This document shows positions 33,125-45,121 of a stretch of DNA of 64,000 bases, piece after piece. How positions within the stretch are numbered: the first letter of the stretch is position 1; each line of letters starts with the position of its first letter. The translations under genes and the position numbers were made by a program. The stretch comes from Brachyhypopomus gauderio (lineage: Eukaryota > Chordata > Actinopteri > Gymnotiformes > Hypopomidae), in the NCBI RefSeq assembly GCF_052324685.1, contig NW_027507046.1:62001-126000 (forward strand), in the 5' to 3' direction. The notes below the pieces were generated by a model. It saw only the letters and a program-made list of their open reading frames with translations, had not been told where the DNA came from and ran no database searches.

Positions 33125-33522
33125 CCTGCGCAGCTAAACTTTAGAGGTCGCCAAAAAGTAAACACCAATCACAGTGCTTTTCCATGAGCAATTTACACAT
33201 CTTTTCAAGCCAGATCACATTTTCAGCTACTGTTTCATTTTTCCATGGACCTGTCCTTGACTTGCTCAATAACCACGTGAGACAGTACATCATGCTTTTC
33301 ATTCCTCTTCGCTTCTCAGACAAACATGCCATGTAGAGGACAACAATGTTGTACTGTTCTGCATGGGTTGACGTCTAAGGTTCTTCTCTATGGCTCATTG
33401 TTGTATGCTTTCACAGTCAGCTTGTTTGCAGACTTACCTTTACAAAGGGTCTAAAGAAAGAAGATAGAGGAAGTCTGCAGGCAAGCCAAAGAATGAGAAT
33501 GTACTCTTTAGTCTCCAATGTA

Positions 33523-33595
33523 TGACCCAGATGGGACTCGAACCCACAATCCTCAGCTCCGAAGGCTGATGCCTTATCCATTAGACCACTGGGCC
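33523..33595 (-). tRNA. tRNA-Arg-TCG: tRNA-Arg (TCG), unit 48
   Basis: C11→T (D-stem wobble); last copy of this type. Confidence 0.94.
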
Positions 33596-33763
33596 ACTTT
33601 TGCTTTGCATAGTGCAGACTTTGAAGGTCTTCTCGACTATAGACTAGTTTTCAAATATATGCTGAAGCCATGCTTCTTTGCCACATAACCATGTTGGCAA
33701 GAGCTCAGCGCATAAGAGCGTGACGTTCGGAGAAAGAAAAGTACTCTCTACATTCCTTGTCTG

Positions 33764-33834
33764 TGCGCCAGCCGGGAATCGAACCCGGTTCACAAGAATG
33801 GGAATCTTGCATGATACCACTACACCACTGGCAC
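33764..33834 (-). tRNA. tRNA-Gly-CCC: tRNA-Gly (CCC), unit 48
   Basis: Consensus Gly copy. Confidence 0.96.
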
Positions 33835-34232
33835 CCTGCGCAGCTAAACTTTAGAGGTCGCCAAAAAGTAAACACCAATCACAGTGCTTTTCCATGAGCA
33901 ATTTACACATCTTTTCAAGCCAGATCACATTTTCAGCTACTGTTTCATTTTTCCATGGACCTGTCCTTGATTTGCTCAATAACCACGTGAGACAGTACAT
34001 CATGCTTTTCATTCCTCTTCGCTTCTCAGACAAACATGCCATGTAGAGGTCAACAATGTTGTACTGTTCTGCATGGGTTGACGTCTAAGGTTCTTCTCTA
34101 TGGCTCATTGTTGTATGCTTTCACACTTAGCTTGTTTGCAGACTTACCTTTACAAAGGGTCTAAAGAAAGAAGATAGAGGAAGTCTGCAGGCAAGCCAAA
34201 GAATGAGAATGTACTGTTTAGTCTCCAATGTA

Positions 34233-34305
34233 TGACCCAGATGGGACTCGAACCCACAATCCTCAGCTCCGAAGGCTGATGCCTTATCCATTAGGCCACT
34301 GGGCC
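34233..34305 (-). tRNA. tRNA-Arg-TCG: tRNA-Arg (TCG), unit 49
   Basis: Consensus Arg copy. Confidence 0.96.
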
Positions 34306-34473
34306 ACTTTTGCTTTGCATAGTGCAGACTTTGAAGGTCTTCTCGACTATAGACTAGTTTTCAAATATATGCTGAAGCCATGCTTCTTTTGCACATAACC
34401 ATGTTGGCAAGAGCTCAGCGCATAAGAGCGTGACGTTCGGAGAAAGAAAAGTACTCTCTACATTCCTTGTCTG

Positions 34474-34544
34474 TGCGCCAGCCGGGAATCGAACCCGGTT
34501 CACAAGAATGGGAATCTTGCATGATACCACTACACCACTGGCAC
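34474..34544 (-). tRNA. tRNA-Gly-CCC: tRNA-Gly (CCC), unit 49
   Basis: Consensus Gly copy. Confidence 0.96.
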
Positions 34545-34942
34545 CCTGCGCAGCTACTCTTTAGAGGTCGCCAAAAAGTAAACACCAATCACAGTGCTAT
34601 TCCATGAGGAATTTACACATCTTTTCAAGCCAGATCACATTTTCAGCTACTGTTTCATTTTTCCATGGACCTGTCCTTGATTTGCTCAATAACCACGTGA
34701 GACAGTACATCATGCTTTTCATTCCTCTTCGCTTCTCAGACAAGCATGCCATGTAGAGGTCAACAATGTTGTACTGTTCTGCATGGGTTGACGTCTAAGG
34801 TTCTTCTCTATGGCTCATTGTTGTATGCTTTCACACTCAGCTTGTTTGCAGACTTACCTTTACAAAGGGTCTAAAGAAAGAAGATAGAGGAAGTCTGCAG
34901 GCAAGCCAAAGAATAAGAATGTACTGTTTAGTCTCCAATGTA

Positions 34943-35015
34943 TGACCCAGATGGGACTCGAACCCACAATCCTCAGCTCCGAAGGCTGATGCCTTATCCA
35001 TTAGGCCACTGGGCC
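34943..35015 (-). tRNA. tRNA-Arg-TCG: tRNA-Arg (TCG), unit 50
   Basis: Consensus Arg copy. Confidence 0.96.
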
Positions 35016-35183
35016 ACTTTTGCTTTGCATAGTGCAGACTTTGAAGGTCTTCTCGACTATAGACTAGTTTTCAAATATATGCTGAAGCCATGCTTCTTTG
35101 CCACATAACCATGTTGGCAAGAGCTCAGCGCATAAGAGCGTGACGTTCGGAGAAAGAAAAGAACTCTCTACATTCCTTGTCTG

Positions 35184-35254
35184 TGCGCCAGCCGGGAATC
35201 GAACCCGGTTCACAAGAATGGGAATCTTGCATGATACCACTACACCACTGGCAC
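35184..35254 (-). tRNA. tRNA-Gly-CCC: tRNA-Gly (CCC), unit 50
   Basis: Consensus Gly copy. Confidence 0.96.
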
Positions 35255-35652
35255 CCTGCGCAGCTACTCTTTAGAGGTCGCCAAAAAGTAAACACCAATC
35301 ACAGTGCTTTTCCATGAGCAATTTACACATCTTTTCAAGCCAGATCACATTTTCAGCTACTGTTTCATTTTTCCATGGACCTGTCCTTGATTTGCTCAAT
35401 AACCACGTGAGACAGTACATCATGCTTTTCATTCCTCTTCGCTTCTCAGACAAACATGCCATGTAGAGGTCAACAATGTTGTACTGTTCTGCATGGGTTG
35501 ACGTCTAAGGTTCTTCTCTATGGCTCATTGTTGTATGCTTTCACACTTAGCTTGTTTGCAGACTTACCTTTACAAAGGGTCTAAAGAAAGAAGATAGAGG
35601 AAGTCTGCAGGCAAGCCAAAGAATGAGAATGTACTGTTTAGTCTCCAATGTA

Positions 35653-35725
35653 TGACCCAGATGGGACTCGAACCCACAATCCTCAGCTCCGAAGGCTGAT
35701 GCCTTATCCATTAGGCCACTGGGCC
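35653..35725 (-). tRNA. tRNA-Arg-TCG: tRNA-Arg (TCG), unit 51
   Basis: Consensus Arg copy. Confidence 0.96.
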
Positions 35726-35893
35726 ACTTTTGCTTTGCATAGTGCAGACTTTGAAGGTCTTCTCGACTATAGACTAGTTTTCAAATATATGCTGAAGCCA
35801 TGCTTCTTTTGCACATAACCATGTTGGCAAGAGCTCAGCGCATAAGAGCGTGACGTTCGGAGAAAGAAAAGTACTCTCTACATTCCTTGTCTG

Positions 35894-35964
35894 TGCGCCA
35901 GCCGGGAATCGAACCCGGTTCACAAGAATGGGAATCTTGCATGATACCACTACACCACTGGCAC
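35894..35964 (-). tRNA. tRNA-Gly-CCC: tRNA-Gly (CCC), unit 51
   Basis: Consensus Gly copy. Confidence 0.96.
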
Positions 35965-36362
35965 CCTGCGCAGCTACTCTTTAGAGGTCGCCAAAAAGTA
36001 AACACCAATCACAGTGCTATTCCATGAGGAATTTACACATCTTTTCAAGCCAGATCACATTTTCAGCTACTGTTTCATTTTTCCATGGACCTGTCCTTGA
36101 TTTGCTCAATAACCACGTGAGACAGTACATCATGCTTTTCATTCCTCTTCGCTTCTCAGACAAGCATGCCATGTAGAGGTCAACAATGTTGTACTGTTCT
36201 GCATGGGTTGACGTCTAAGGTTCTTCTCTATGGCTCATTGTTGTATGCTTTCACAGTCAGCTTGTTTGCAGACTTACCTTTACAAAGGGTCTAAAGAAAG
36301 AAGATAGAGGAAGTCTGCAGGCAAGCCAAAGAATAAGAATGTACTGTTTAGTCTCCAATGTA

Positions 36363-36435
36363 TGACCCAGATGGGACTCGAACCCACAATCCTCAGCTCC
36401 GAAGGCTGATGCCTTATCCATTAGGCCACTGGGCC
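36363..36435 (-). tRNA. tRNA-Arg-TCG: tRNA-Arg (TCG), unit 52
   Basis: Consensus Arg copy. Confidence 0.96.
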
Positions 36436-36603
36436 ACTTTTGCTTTGCATAGTGCAGACTTTGAAGGTCTTCTCGACTATAGACTAGTTTTCAAATATAT
36501 GCTGAAGCCATGCTTCTTTGCCACATAACCATGTTGGCAAGAGCTCAGCGCATAAGAGCGTGACGTTCGGAGAAAGAAAAGAACTCTCTACATTCCTTGT
36601 CTG

Positions 36604-36674
36604 TGCGCCAGCCGGGAATCGAACCCGGTTCACAAGAATGGGAATCTTGCATGATACCACTACACCACTGGCAC
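36604..36674 (-). tRNA. tRNA-Gly-CCC: tRNA-Gly (CCC), unit 52
   Basis: Consensus Gly copy. Confidence 0.96.
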
Positions 36675-37072
36675 CCTGCGCAGCTACTCTTTAGAGGTCG
36701 CCAAAAAGTAAACACCAATCACAGTGCTTTTCCATGAGCAATTTACACATCTTTTCAAGCCAGATCACATTTTCAGCTACTGTTTCATTTTTCCATGGAC
36801 CTGTCCTTGATTTGCTCAATAACCACGTGAGACAGTACATCATGCTTTTCATTCCTCTTAGCTTCTCAGACAAGCATGCCATGTAGAGGTCAGCAATGTT
36901 GTACTGTTCTGCATGGGTTGACGTCTAAGGTTCTTCTCTATGGCTCATTGTTGTATGCTTTCACACTCAGCTTGTTTGCAGACTTACCTTTACAAAGGGT
37001 CTAAAGAAAGAAGATAGAGGAAGTCTGCAGGCAAGCCAAAGAATGAGAATGTACTGTTTAGTCTCCAATGTA

Positions 37073-37145
37073 TGACCTAGATGGGACTCGAACCCACAAT
37101 CCTCAGCTCCGAAGGCTGATGCCTTATCCATTAGGCCACTGGGCC
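37073..37145 (-). tRNA. tRNA-Arg-TCG: tRNA-Arg (TCG), unit 53
   Basis: G68→A leaves a C5·A68 mismatch in the acceptor stem; unique to this copy. Confidence 0.9.
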
Positions 37146-37313
37146 ACTTTTGCTTTGCATAGTGCAGACTTTGAAGGTCTTCTCGACTATAGACTAGTTT
37201 TCAAATATATGCTGAAGCCATGCTTCTTTGCCACATAACCATGTTGGCAAGAGCTCAGCGCATAAGAGCGTGACGTTCGGAGAAAGAAAAGTACTCTCTA
37301 CATTCCTTGTCTG

Positions 37314-37384
37314 TGCGCCAGCCGGGAATCGAACCCGGTTCACAAGAATGGGAATCTTGCATGATACCACTACACCACTGGCAC
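37314..37384 (-). tRNA. tRNA-Gly-CCC: tRNA-Gly (CCC), unit 53
   Basis: Consensus Gly copy. Confidence 0.96.
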
Positions 37385-37782
37385 CCTGCGCAGCTACACT
37401 TTAGAGGTCGCCAAAAAGTAAACACCAATCACAGTGCTTTTCCATGAGCAATTTACACATCTTTTCAAGCCAGATCACATTTTCAGCTACTGTTTCATTT
37501 TTCCATGGACCTGTACTTGATTTGCTCAATAACCACGTGAGACAGTACATCATGCTTTTCATTCCTCTTCGCTTCTCAGACAAACATGCCATGTAGAGGT
37601 CAGCAATGTTGTACTGTTCTGCATGGGTTGACGTCTAAGGTTCTTCTCTATGGCTCATTGTTGTATGCTTTCACAGTCAGCTTGTTTGCAGACTTACCTT
37701 TACAAAGGGTCTAAAGAAAGAAGATAGAGGAAGTCTGCAGGCAAGCCAAAGAATGAGAATGTACTCTTTAGTCTCCAATGTA

Positions 37783-37855
37783 TGACCCAGATGGGACTCG
37801 AACCCACAATCCTCAGCTCCGAAGGCTGATGCCTTATCCATTAGGCCACTGGGCC
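37783..37855 (-). tRNA. tRNA-Arg-TCG: tRNA-Arg (TCG), unit 54
   Basis: Consensus Arg copy. Confidence 0.96.
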
Positions 37856-38023
37856 ACTTTTGCTTTGCATAGTGCAGACTTTGAAGGTCTTCTCGACTAT
37901 AGACTAGTTTTCAAATATATGCTGAAGCCATGCTTCTTTGCCACATAACCATGTTGGCAAGAGCTCAGCGCATAAGAGCGTGACGTTCGGAGAAAGAAAA
38001 GAACTCTCTACATTCCTTGTCTG

Positions 38024-38094
38024 TGCGCCAGCCGGGAATCGAACCCGGTTCACAAGAATGGGAATCTTGCATGATACCACTACACCACTGGCAC
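38024..38094 (-). tRNA. tRNA-Gly-CCC: tRNA-Gly (CCC), unit 54
   Basis: Consensus Gly copy. Confidence 0.96.
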
Positions 38095-38492
38095 CCTGCG
38101 CAGCTACTCTTTAGAGGTCGCCAAAAAGTAAACACCAATCACAGTGCTTTTCCATGAGCAATTTACACATCTTTTCAAGCCAGATCACATTTTCAGCTAC
38201 TGTTTCATTTTTCCATGGACCTGTCCTTGATTTGCTCAATAACCACGTGAGACAGTACATCATGCTTTTCATTCCTCTTAGCTTCTCAGACAAGCATGCC
38301 ATGTAGAGGTCAGCAATGTTGTACTGTTCTGCATGGGTTGACGTCTAAGGTTCTTCTCTATGGCTCATTGTTGTATGCTTTCACACTCAGCTTGTTTGCA
38401 GACTTACCTTTACAAAGGGTCTAAAGAAAGAAGATAGAGGAAGTCTGCAGGCAAGCCAAAGAATGAGAATGTACTGTTTAGTCTCCAATGTA

Positions 38493-38565
38493 TGACCCAG
38501 ATGGGACTCGAACCCACAATCCTCAGCTCCGAAGGCTGATGCCTTATCCATTAGGCCACTGGGCC
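38493..38565 (-). tRNA. tRNA-Arg-TCG: tRNA-Arg (TCG), unit 55
   Basis: Consensus Arg copy. Confidence 0.96.
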
Positions 38566-38733
38566 ACTTTTGCTTTGCATAGTGCAGACTTTGAAGGTCT
38601 TCTCGACTATAGACTAGTTTTCAAATATATGCTGAAGCCATGCTTCTTTGCCACATAACCATGTTGGCAAGAGCTCAGCGCATAAGAGCGTGACGTTCGG
38701 AGAAAGAAAAGTACTCTCTACATTCCTTGTCTG

Positions 38734-38804
38734 TGCGCCAGCCGGGAATCGAACCCGGTTCACAAGAATGGGAATCTTGCATGATACCACTACACCACTG
38801 GCAC
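38734..38804 (-). tRNA. tRNA-Gly-CCC: tRNA-Gly (CCC), unit 55
   Basis: Consensus Gly copy. Confidence 0.96.
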
Positions 38805-39202
38805 CCTGCGCAGCTACACTTTAGAGGTCGCCAAAAAGTAAACACCAATCACAGTGCTTTTCCATGAGCAATTTACACATCTTTTCAAGCCAGATCACAT
38901 TTTCAGCTACTGTTTCATTTTTCCATGGACCTGTACTTGATTTGCTCAATAACCACGTGAGACAGTACATCATGCTTTTCATTCCTCTTCGCTTCTCAGA
39001 CAAACATGCCATGTAGAGGTCAGCAATGTTGTACTGTTCTGCATGGGTTGACGTCTAAGGTTCTTCTCTATGGCTCATTGTTGTATGCTTTCACAGTCAG
39101 CTTGTTTGCAGACTTACCTTTACAAAGGGTCTAAAGAAAGAAGATAGAGGAAGTCTGCAGGCAAGCCAAAGAATGAGAATGTACTCTTTAGTCTCCAATG
39201 TA

Positions 39203-39275
39203 TGACCCAGATGGGACTCGAACCCACAATCCTCAGCTCCGAAGGCTGATGCCTTATCCATTAGGCCACTAGGCC
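39203..39275 (-). tRNA. tRNA-Arg-TCG: tRNA-Arg (TCG), unit 56
   Basis: C5→T, paired as a T5·G68 wobble. First of 22 copies with this single change. Confidence 0.94.
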
Positions 39276-39443
39276 ACTTTTGCTTTGCATAGTGCAGACT
39301 TTGAAGGTCTTCTCGACTATAGACTAGTTTTCAAATATATGCTGAAGCCATGCTTCTTTTGCACATAACCATGTTGGCAAGAGCTCAGCGCATAAGAGTG
39401 TGACGTTCGGAGAAAGAAAAGAACTCTCTACATTCCTTGTCTG

Positions 39444-39514
39444 TGCGCCAGCCGGGAATCGAACCTGGTTCACAAGAATGGGAATCTTGCATGATACCAC
39501 TACACCACTGGCAC
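39444..39514 (-). tRNA. tRNA-Gly-CCC: tRNA-Gly (CCC), unit 56
   Basis: G51→A T-stem mismatch. Confidence 0.88.
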
Positions 39515-39912
39515 CCTGCGCAGCTAAACTTTAGAGGTCGCCAAAAAGTAAACACCAATCACAGTGCTTTTCCATGAGCAATTTACACATCTTTTCAAGC
39601 CAGATCACATTTTCAGCTACTGTTTCATTTTTCCATGGACCTGTCCTTGATTTGCTCAATAACCACGTGAGACAGTACATCATGCTTTTCATTCCTCTTC
39701 GCTTCTCAGACAAACATGCCATGTAGAGGTCAGCAATGTTGTACTGTTCTGCATGGGTTGACGTCTAAGGTTCTTCTCTATGGCTCATTGTTGTATGCTT
39801 TCACAGTCAGCTTGTTTGCAGACTTACCTTTACAAAGGGTCTAAAGAAAGAAGATAGAGGAAGTCTGCAGGCAAGCCAAAGAATGAGAATGTACTCTTTA
39901 GTCTCCAATGTA

Positions 39913-39985
39913 TGACCCAGATGGGACTCGAACCCACAATCCTCAGCTGCGAAGGCTGATGCCTTATCCATTAGGCCACTGGGCC
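39913..39985 (-). tRNA. tRNA-Arg-TCG: tRNA-Arg (TCG) with altered base 37, unit 57
   Basis: G37→C (base 39949) puts a pyrimidine 3' of the anticodon, where tRNAs almost always have a purine; m1G37 could not form. The anticodon itself is unchanged. Confidence 0.88.
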
Positions 39986-40153
39986 ACTTTTGCTTTGCAT
40001 AGTGCAGACTTTGAAGGTCTTCTCGACTATAGACTAGTTTTCAAATATATGCTGAAGCCATGCTTCTTTGCCACATAACCATGTTGGCAAGAGCTCAGCG
40101 CATAAGAGCGTGACGTTCGGAGAAAGAAAAGAACTCTCTACATTCCTTGTCTG

Positions 40154-40224
40154 TGCGCCAGCCGGGAATCGAACCCGGTTCACAAGAATGGGAATCTTGC
40201 ATGATACCACTACACCACTGGCAC
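40154..40224 (-). tRNA. tRNA-Gly-CCC: tRNA-Gly (CCC), unit 57
   Basis: Consensus Gly copy. Confidence 0.96.
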
Positions 40225-40620
40225 CCTGCGCAGCTACTCTTTAGAGGTCGCCAAAAAGTAAACACCAATCACAGTGCTTTTCCATGAGCAATTTACACAT
40301 CTTTTCAAGCCAGATCACATTTTCAGCTACTGTTTCATTTTTCCATGGACCTGTCCTTGATTTGCTCAATAACCACGTGAGACAGTACATCATGCTTTTC
40401 ATTCCTCTTCGCTTCTCAGACAAACATGCCATGTAGAGGTCAACAATGTTGTACTGTTCTGCATGGGTTGACGTCTAAGGTTCTTCTCTATGGCTCATTG
40501 TTGTATGCTTTCACACTCAGCTTGTTTGCAGACTTAGCTTTACAAAGGGTCTAAAGAAAGAAGACAGAGGAAGTCTGCTGGCAAGCCAAAGAATGAGAAT
40601 GTACTTTAGTCTCCAATGTA

Positions 40621-40693
40621 TGACCCAGATGGGACTCGAACCCACAATCCTCAGCTCCGAAGGCTGATGCCTTATCCATTAGGCCACTGGGAT
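40621..40693 (-). tRNA. tRNA-Arg-TCG: tRNA-Arg (TCG) with broken acceptor end, unit 58
   Basis: In a 708-bp unit. It starts with AT instead of GG, so pairs 1-72 and 2-71 are lost; 5' end processing and charging are doubtful. Confidence 0.82.
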
Positions 40694-40861
40694 ACTTTTG
40701 CTTTGCATAGTGCAGACTTTGAAGGTCTTCTCGACTATAGACTAGTTTTCAAATATATGCTGAAGCCATGCTTCTTTGCCACATAACCATGTTGGCAAGA
40801 GCTCAGCGCATAAGAGCGTGACGTTCGGAGAAAGAAAAGAACTCTCTACATTCCTTGTCTG

Positions 40862-40932
40862 TGCGCCAGCCGGGAATCGAACCCGGTTCACAAGAATGGG
40901 AATCTTGCATGATACCACTACACCACTGGCAC
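40862..40932 (-). tRNA. tRNA-Gly-CCC: tRNA-Gly (CCC), unit 58
   Basis: Consensus Gly copy. Confidence 0.96.
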
Positions 40933-41330
40933 CCTGCGCAGCTAAACTTTAGAGGTCGCCAAAAAGTAAACACCAATCACAGTGCTTTTCCATGAGCAAT
41001 TTACACATATTTTCAAGCCAGATCACATTTTCAGCTACTGTTTCATTTTTCCATGGACCTGTACTTGATTTGCTCAATAACCACGTGAGACAGTACATCA
41101 TGCTTTTCATTCCTCTTCGCTTCTCAGACAAACATGCCATGTAGAGGTCAGCAATGTTGTACTGTTCTGCATGGGTTGACGTCTAAGGTTCTTCTCTATG
41201 GCTCATTGTTGTATGCTTTCACAGTCAGCTTGTTTGCAGACTTACCTTTACAAAGGGTCTAAAGAAAGAAGATAGAGAAAGTCTGCAGGCAAGCCAAAGA
41301 ATGAGAATGTACTCTTTAGTCTCCAATGTA

Positions 41331-41403
41331 TGACCCAGATGGGACTCGAACCCACAATCCTCAGCTCCGAAGGCTGATGCCTTATCCATTAGGCCACTAG
41401 GCC
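41331..41403 (-). tRNA. tRNA-Arg-TCG: tRNA-Arg (TCG), unit 59
   Basis: C5→T wobble. Confidence 0.94.
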
Positions 41404-41571
41404 ACTTTTGCTTTGCATAGTGCAGACTTTGAAGGTCTTCTCGACTATAGACTAGTTTTCAAATATATGCTGAAGCCATGCTTCTTTTGCACATAACCAT
41501 GTTGGCAAGAGCTCAGCGCATAAGAGTGTGACGTTCGGAGAAAGAAAAGAACTCTCTACATTCCTTGTCTG

Positions 41572-41642
41572 TGCGCCAGCCGGGAATCGAACCTGGTTCA
41601 CAAGAATGGGAATCTTGCATGATACCACTACACCACTGGCAC
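41572..41642 (-). tRNA. tRNA-Gly-CCC: tRNA-Gly (CCC), unit 59
   Basis: G51→A T-stem mismatch. Confidence 0.88.
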
Positions 41643-42040
41643 CCTGCGCAGCTAAACTTTAGAGGTCGCCAAAAAGTAAACACCAATCACAGTGCTTTTC
41701 CATGAGCAATTTACACATCTTTTCAAGCCAGATCACATTTTCAGCTACTGTTTCATTTTTCCATGGACCTGTCCTTGATTTGCTCAATAACCACGTGAGA
41801 CAGTACATCATGCTTTTCATTCCTCTTCGCTTCTCAGACAAACATGCCATGTAGAGGTCAGCAATGTTGTACTGTTCTGCATGGGTTGACGTCTAAGGTT
41901 CTTCTCTATGGCTCATTGTTGTATGCTTTCACAGTCAGCTTGTTTGCAGACTTACCTTTACAAAGGGTCTAAAGAAAGAAGATAGAGGAAGTCTGCAGGC
42001 AAGCCAAAGAATGAGAATGTACTCTTTAGTCTCCAATGTA

Positions 42041-42113
42041 TGACCCAGATGGGACTCGAACCCACAATCCTCAGCTCCGAAGGCTGATGCCTTATCCATT
42101 AGGCCACTAGGCC
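42041..42113 (-). tRNA. tRNA-Arg-TCG: tRNA-Arg (TCG), unit 60
   Basis: C5→T wobble. Confidence 0.94.
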
Positions 42114-42281
42114 ACTTTTGCTTTGCATAGTGCAGACTTTGAAGGTCTTCTCAACTATAGACTAGTTTTCAAATATATGCTGAAGCCATGCTTCTTTTGC
42201 ACATAACCATGTTGGCAAGAGCTCAGCGCATAAGAGTGTGACGTTCGGAGAAAGAAAAGAACTCTCTACATTCCTTGTCTG

Positions 42282-42352
42282 TGCGCCAGCCGGGAATCGA
42301 ACCTGGTTCACAAGAATGGGAATCTTGCATGATACCACTACACCACTGGCAC
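42282..42352 (-). tRNA. tRNA-Gly-CCC: tRNA-Gly (CCC), unit 60
   Basis: G51→A T-stem mismatch. Confidence 0.88.
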
Positions 42353-42750
42353 CCTGCGCAGCTAAACTTTAGAGGTCGCCAAAAAGTAAACACCAATCAC
42401 AGTGCTTTTCCATGAGCAATTTACACATCTTTTCAAGCCAGATCACATTTTCAGCTACTGTTTCATTTTTCCATGGACCTGTCCTTGATTTGCTCAATAA
42501 CCACGTGAGACAGTACATCATGCTTTTCATTCCTCTTCGCTTCTCAGACAAACATGCCATGTAGAGGTCAGCAATGTTGTACTGTTCTGCATGGGTTGAC
42601 GTCTAAGGTTCTTCTCTATGGCTCATTGTTGTATGCTTTCACAGTCAGCTTGTTTGCAGACTTACCTTTACAAAGGGTCTAAAGAAAGAAGATAGAGGAA
42701 GTCTGCAGGCAAGCCAAAGAATGAGAATGTACTCTTTAGTCTCCAATGTA

Positions 42751-42823
42751 TGACCCAGATGGGACTCGAACCCACAATCCTCAGCTCCGAAGGCTGATGC
42801 CTTATCCATTAGGCCACTGGGCC
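42751..42823 (-). tRNA. tRNA-Arg-TCG: tRNA-Arg (TCG), unit 61
   Basis: Consensus Arg copy. Confidence 0.96.
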
Positions 42824-42991
42824 ACTTTTGCTTTGCATAGTGCAGACTTTGAAGGTCTTCTCGACTATAGACTAGTTTTCAAATATATGCTGAAGCCATG
42901 CTTCTTTTGCACATAACCATGTTGGCAAGAGCTCAGCGCATAAGAGTGTGACGTTCGGAGAAAGAAAAGAACTCTCTACATTCCTTGTCTG

Positions 42992-43062
42992 TGCGCCAGC
43001 CGGGAATCGAACCTGGTTCACAAAAATGGGAATCTTGCATGATACCACTACACCACTGGCAC
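42992..43062 (-). tRNA. tRNA-Gly-CCC: tRNA-Gly (CCC) with internal T5, unit 61
   Basis: G51→A T-stem mismatch plus C40→T, giving a T5 run at 43022-43026. Probably inactive. Confidence 0.8.
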
Positions 43063-43460
43063 CCTGCGCAGCTAAACTTTAGAGGTCGCCAAAAAGTAAA
43101 CACCAATCACAGTGCTTTTCCATGAGCAATTTACACATCTTTTCAAGCCAGATCACATTTTCAGCTACTGTTTCATTTTTCCATGGACCTGTCCTTGATT
43201 TGCTCAATAACCACGTGAGACAGTACATCATGCTTTTCATTCCTCTTCGCTTCTCAGACAAACATGCCATGTAGAGGTCAGCAATGTTGTACTGTTCTGC
43301 ATGGGTTGACGTCTAAGGTTCTTCTCTATGGCTCATTGTTGTATGCTTTCACAGTGAGCTTGTTTGCAGACTTACCTTTACAAAGGGTCTAAAGAAAGAA
43401 GATAGAGGAAGTCTGCAGGCAAGCCAAAGAATGAGAATGTACTCTTTAGTCTCCAATGTA

Positions 43461-43533
43461 TGACCCAGATGGGACTCGAACCCACAATCCTCAGCTCCGA
43501 AGGCTGATGCCTTATCCATTAGGCCACTAGGCC
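43461..43533 (-). tRNA. tRNA-Arg-TCG: tRNA-Arg (TCG), unit 62
   Basis: C5→T wobble. Confidence 0.94.
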
Positions 43534-43701
43534 ACTTTTGCTTTGCATAGTGCAGACTTTGAAGGTCTTCTCGACTATAGACTAGTTTTCAAATATATGC
43601 TGAAGCCATGCTTCTTTGCCACATAACCATGTTGGCAAGAGCTCAGCGCATAAGAGCGTGACGTTCGGAGAAAGAAAAGTACTCTCTACATTCCTTGTCT
43701 G

Positions 43702-43772
43702 TGCGCCAGCCGGGAATCGAACCCGGTTCACAAGAATGGGAATCTTGCATGATACCACTACACCACTGGCAC
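43702..43772 (-). tRNA. tRNA-Gly-CCC: tRNA-Gly (CCC), unit 62
   Basis: Consensus Gly copy. Confidence 0.96.
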
Positions 43773-44170
43773 CCTGCGCAGCTAAACTTTAGAGGTCGCC
43801 AAAAAGTAAACACCAATCACAGTGCTTTTCCATGAGCAATTTACACATATTTTCAAGCCAGATCACATTTTCAGCTACTGTTTCATTTTTCCATGGACCT
43901 GTACTTGATTTGCTCAATAACCACGTGAGACAGTACATCATGCTTTTCATTCCTCTTCGCTTCTCAGACAAACATGCCATGTAGAGGTCAGCAATGTTGT
44001 ACTGTTCTGCATGGGTTGACGTCTAAGGTTCTTCTCTATGGCTCATTGTTGTATGCTTTCACAGTCAGCTTGTTTGCAGACTTACCTTTACAAAGGGTCT
44101 AAAGAAAGAAGATAGAGGAAGTCTGCAGGCAAGCCAAAGAATGAGAATGTACTCTTTAGTCTCCAATGTA

Positions 44171-44243
44171 TGACCCAGATGGGACTCGAACCCACAATCC
44201 TCAGCTCCGAAGGCTGATGCCTTATCCATTAGGCCACTAGGCC
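44171..44243 (-). tRNA. tRNA-Arg-TCG: tRNA-Arg (TCG), unit 63
   Basis: C5→T wobble. Confidence 0.94.
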
Positions 44244-44411
44244 ACTTTTGCTTTGCATAGTGCAGACTTTGAAGGTCTTCTCGACTATAGACTAGTTTTC
44301 AAATATATGCTGAAGCCATGCTTCTTTTGCACATAACCATGTTGGCAAGAGCTCAGCGCATAAGAGTGTGACGTTCGGAGAAAGAAAAGAACTCTCTACA
44401 TTCCTTGTCTG

Positions 44412-44482
44412 TGCGCCAGCCGGGAATCGAACCTGGTTCACAAGAATGGGAATCTTGCATGATACCACTACACCACTGGCAC
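44412..44482 (-). tRNA. tRNA-Gly-CCC: tRNA-Gly (CCC), unit 63
   Basis: G51→A T-stem mismatch. Confidence 0.88.
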
Positions 44483-44880
44483 CCTGCGCAGCTAAACTTT
44501 AGAGGTCGCCAAAAAGTAAACACCAATCACAGTGCTTTTCCATGAGCAATTTACACATCTTTTCAAGCCAGATCACATTTTCAGCTACTGTTTCATTTTT
44601 CCATGGACCTGTCCTTGATTTGCTCAATAACCACGTGAGACAGTACATCATGCTTTTCATTCCTCTTCGCTTCTCAGACAAACATGCCATGTAGAGGTCA
44701 GCAATGTTGTACTGTTCTGCATGGGTTGACGTCTAAGGTTCTTCTCTATGGCTCATTGTTGTATGCTTTCACAGTCAGCTTGTTTGCAGACTTACCTTTA
44801 CAAAGGGTCTAAAGAAAGAAGATAGAGGAAGTCTGCAGGCAAGCCAAAGAATGAGAATGTACTCTTTAGTCTCCAATGTA

Positions 44881-44953
44881 TGACCCAGATGGGACTCGAA
44901 CCCACAATCCTCAGCTCCGAAGGCTGATGCCTTATCCATTAGGCCACTAGGCC
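44881..44953 (-). tRNA. tRNA-Arg-TCG: tRNA-Arg (TCG), unit 64
   Basis: C5→T wobble. Confidence 0.94.
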
Positions 44954-45121
44954 ACTTTTGCTTTGCATAGTGCAGACTTTGAAGGTCTTCTCAACTATAG
45001 ACTAGTTTTCAAATATATGCTGAAGCCATGCTTCTTTTGCACATAACCATGTTGGCAAGAGCTCAGCGCATAAGAGTGTGACGTTCGGAGAAAGAAAAGA
45101 ACTCTCTACATTCCTTGTCTG

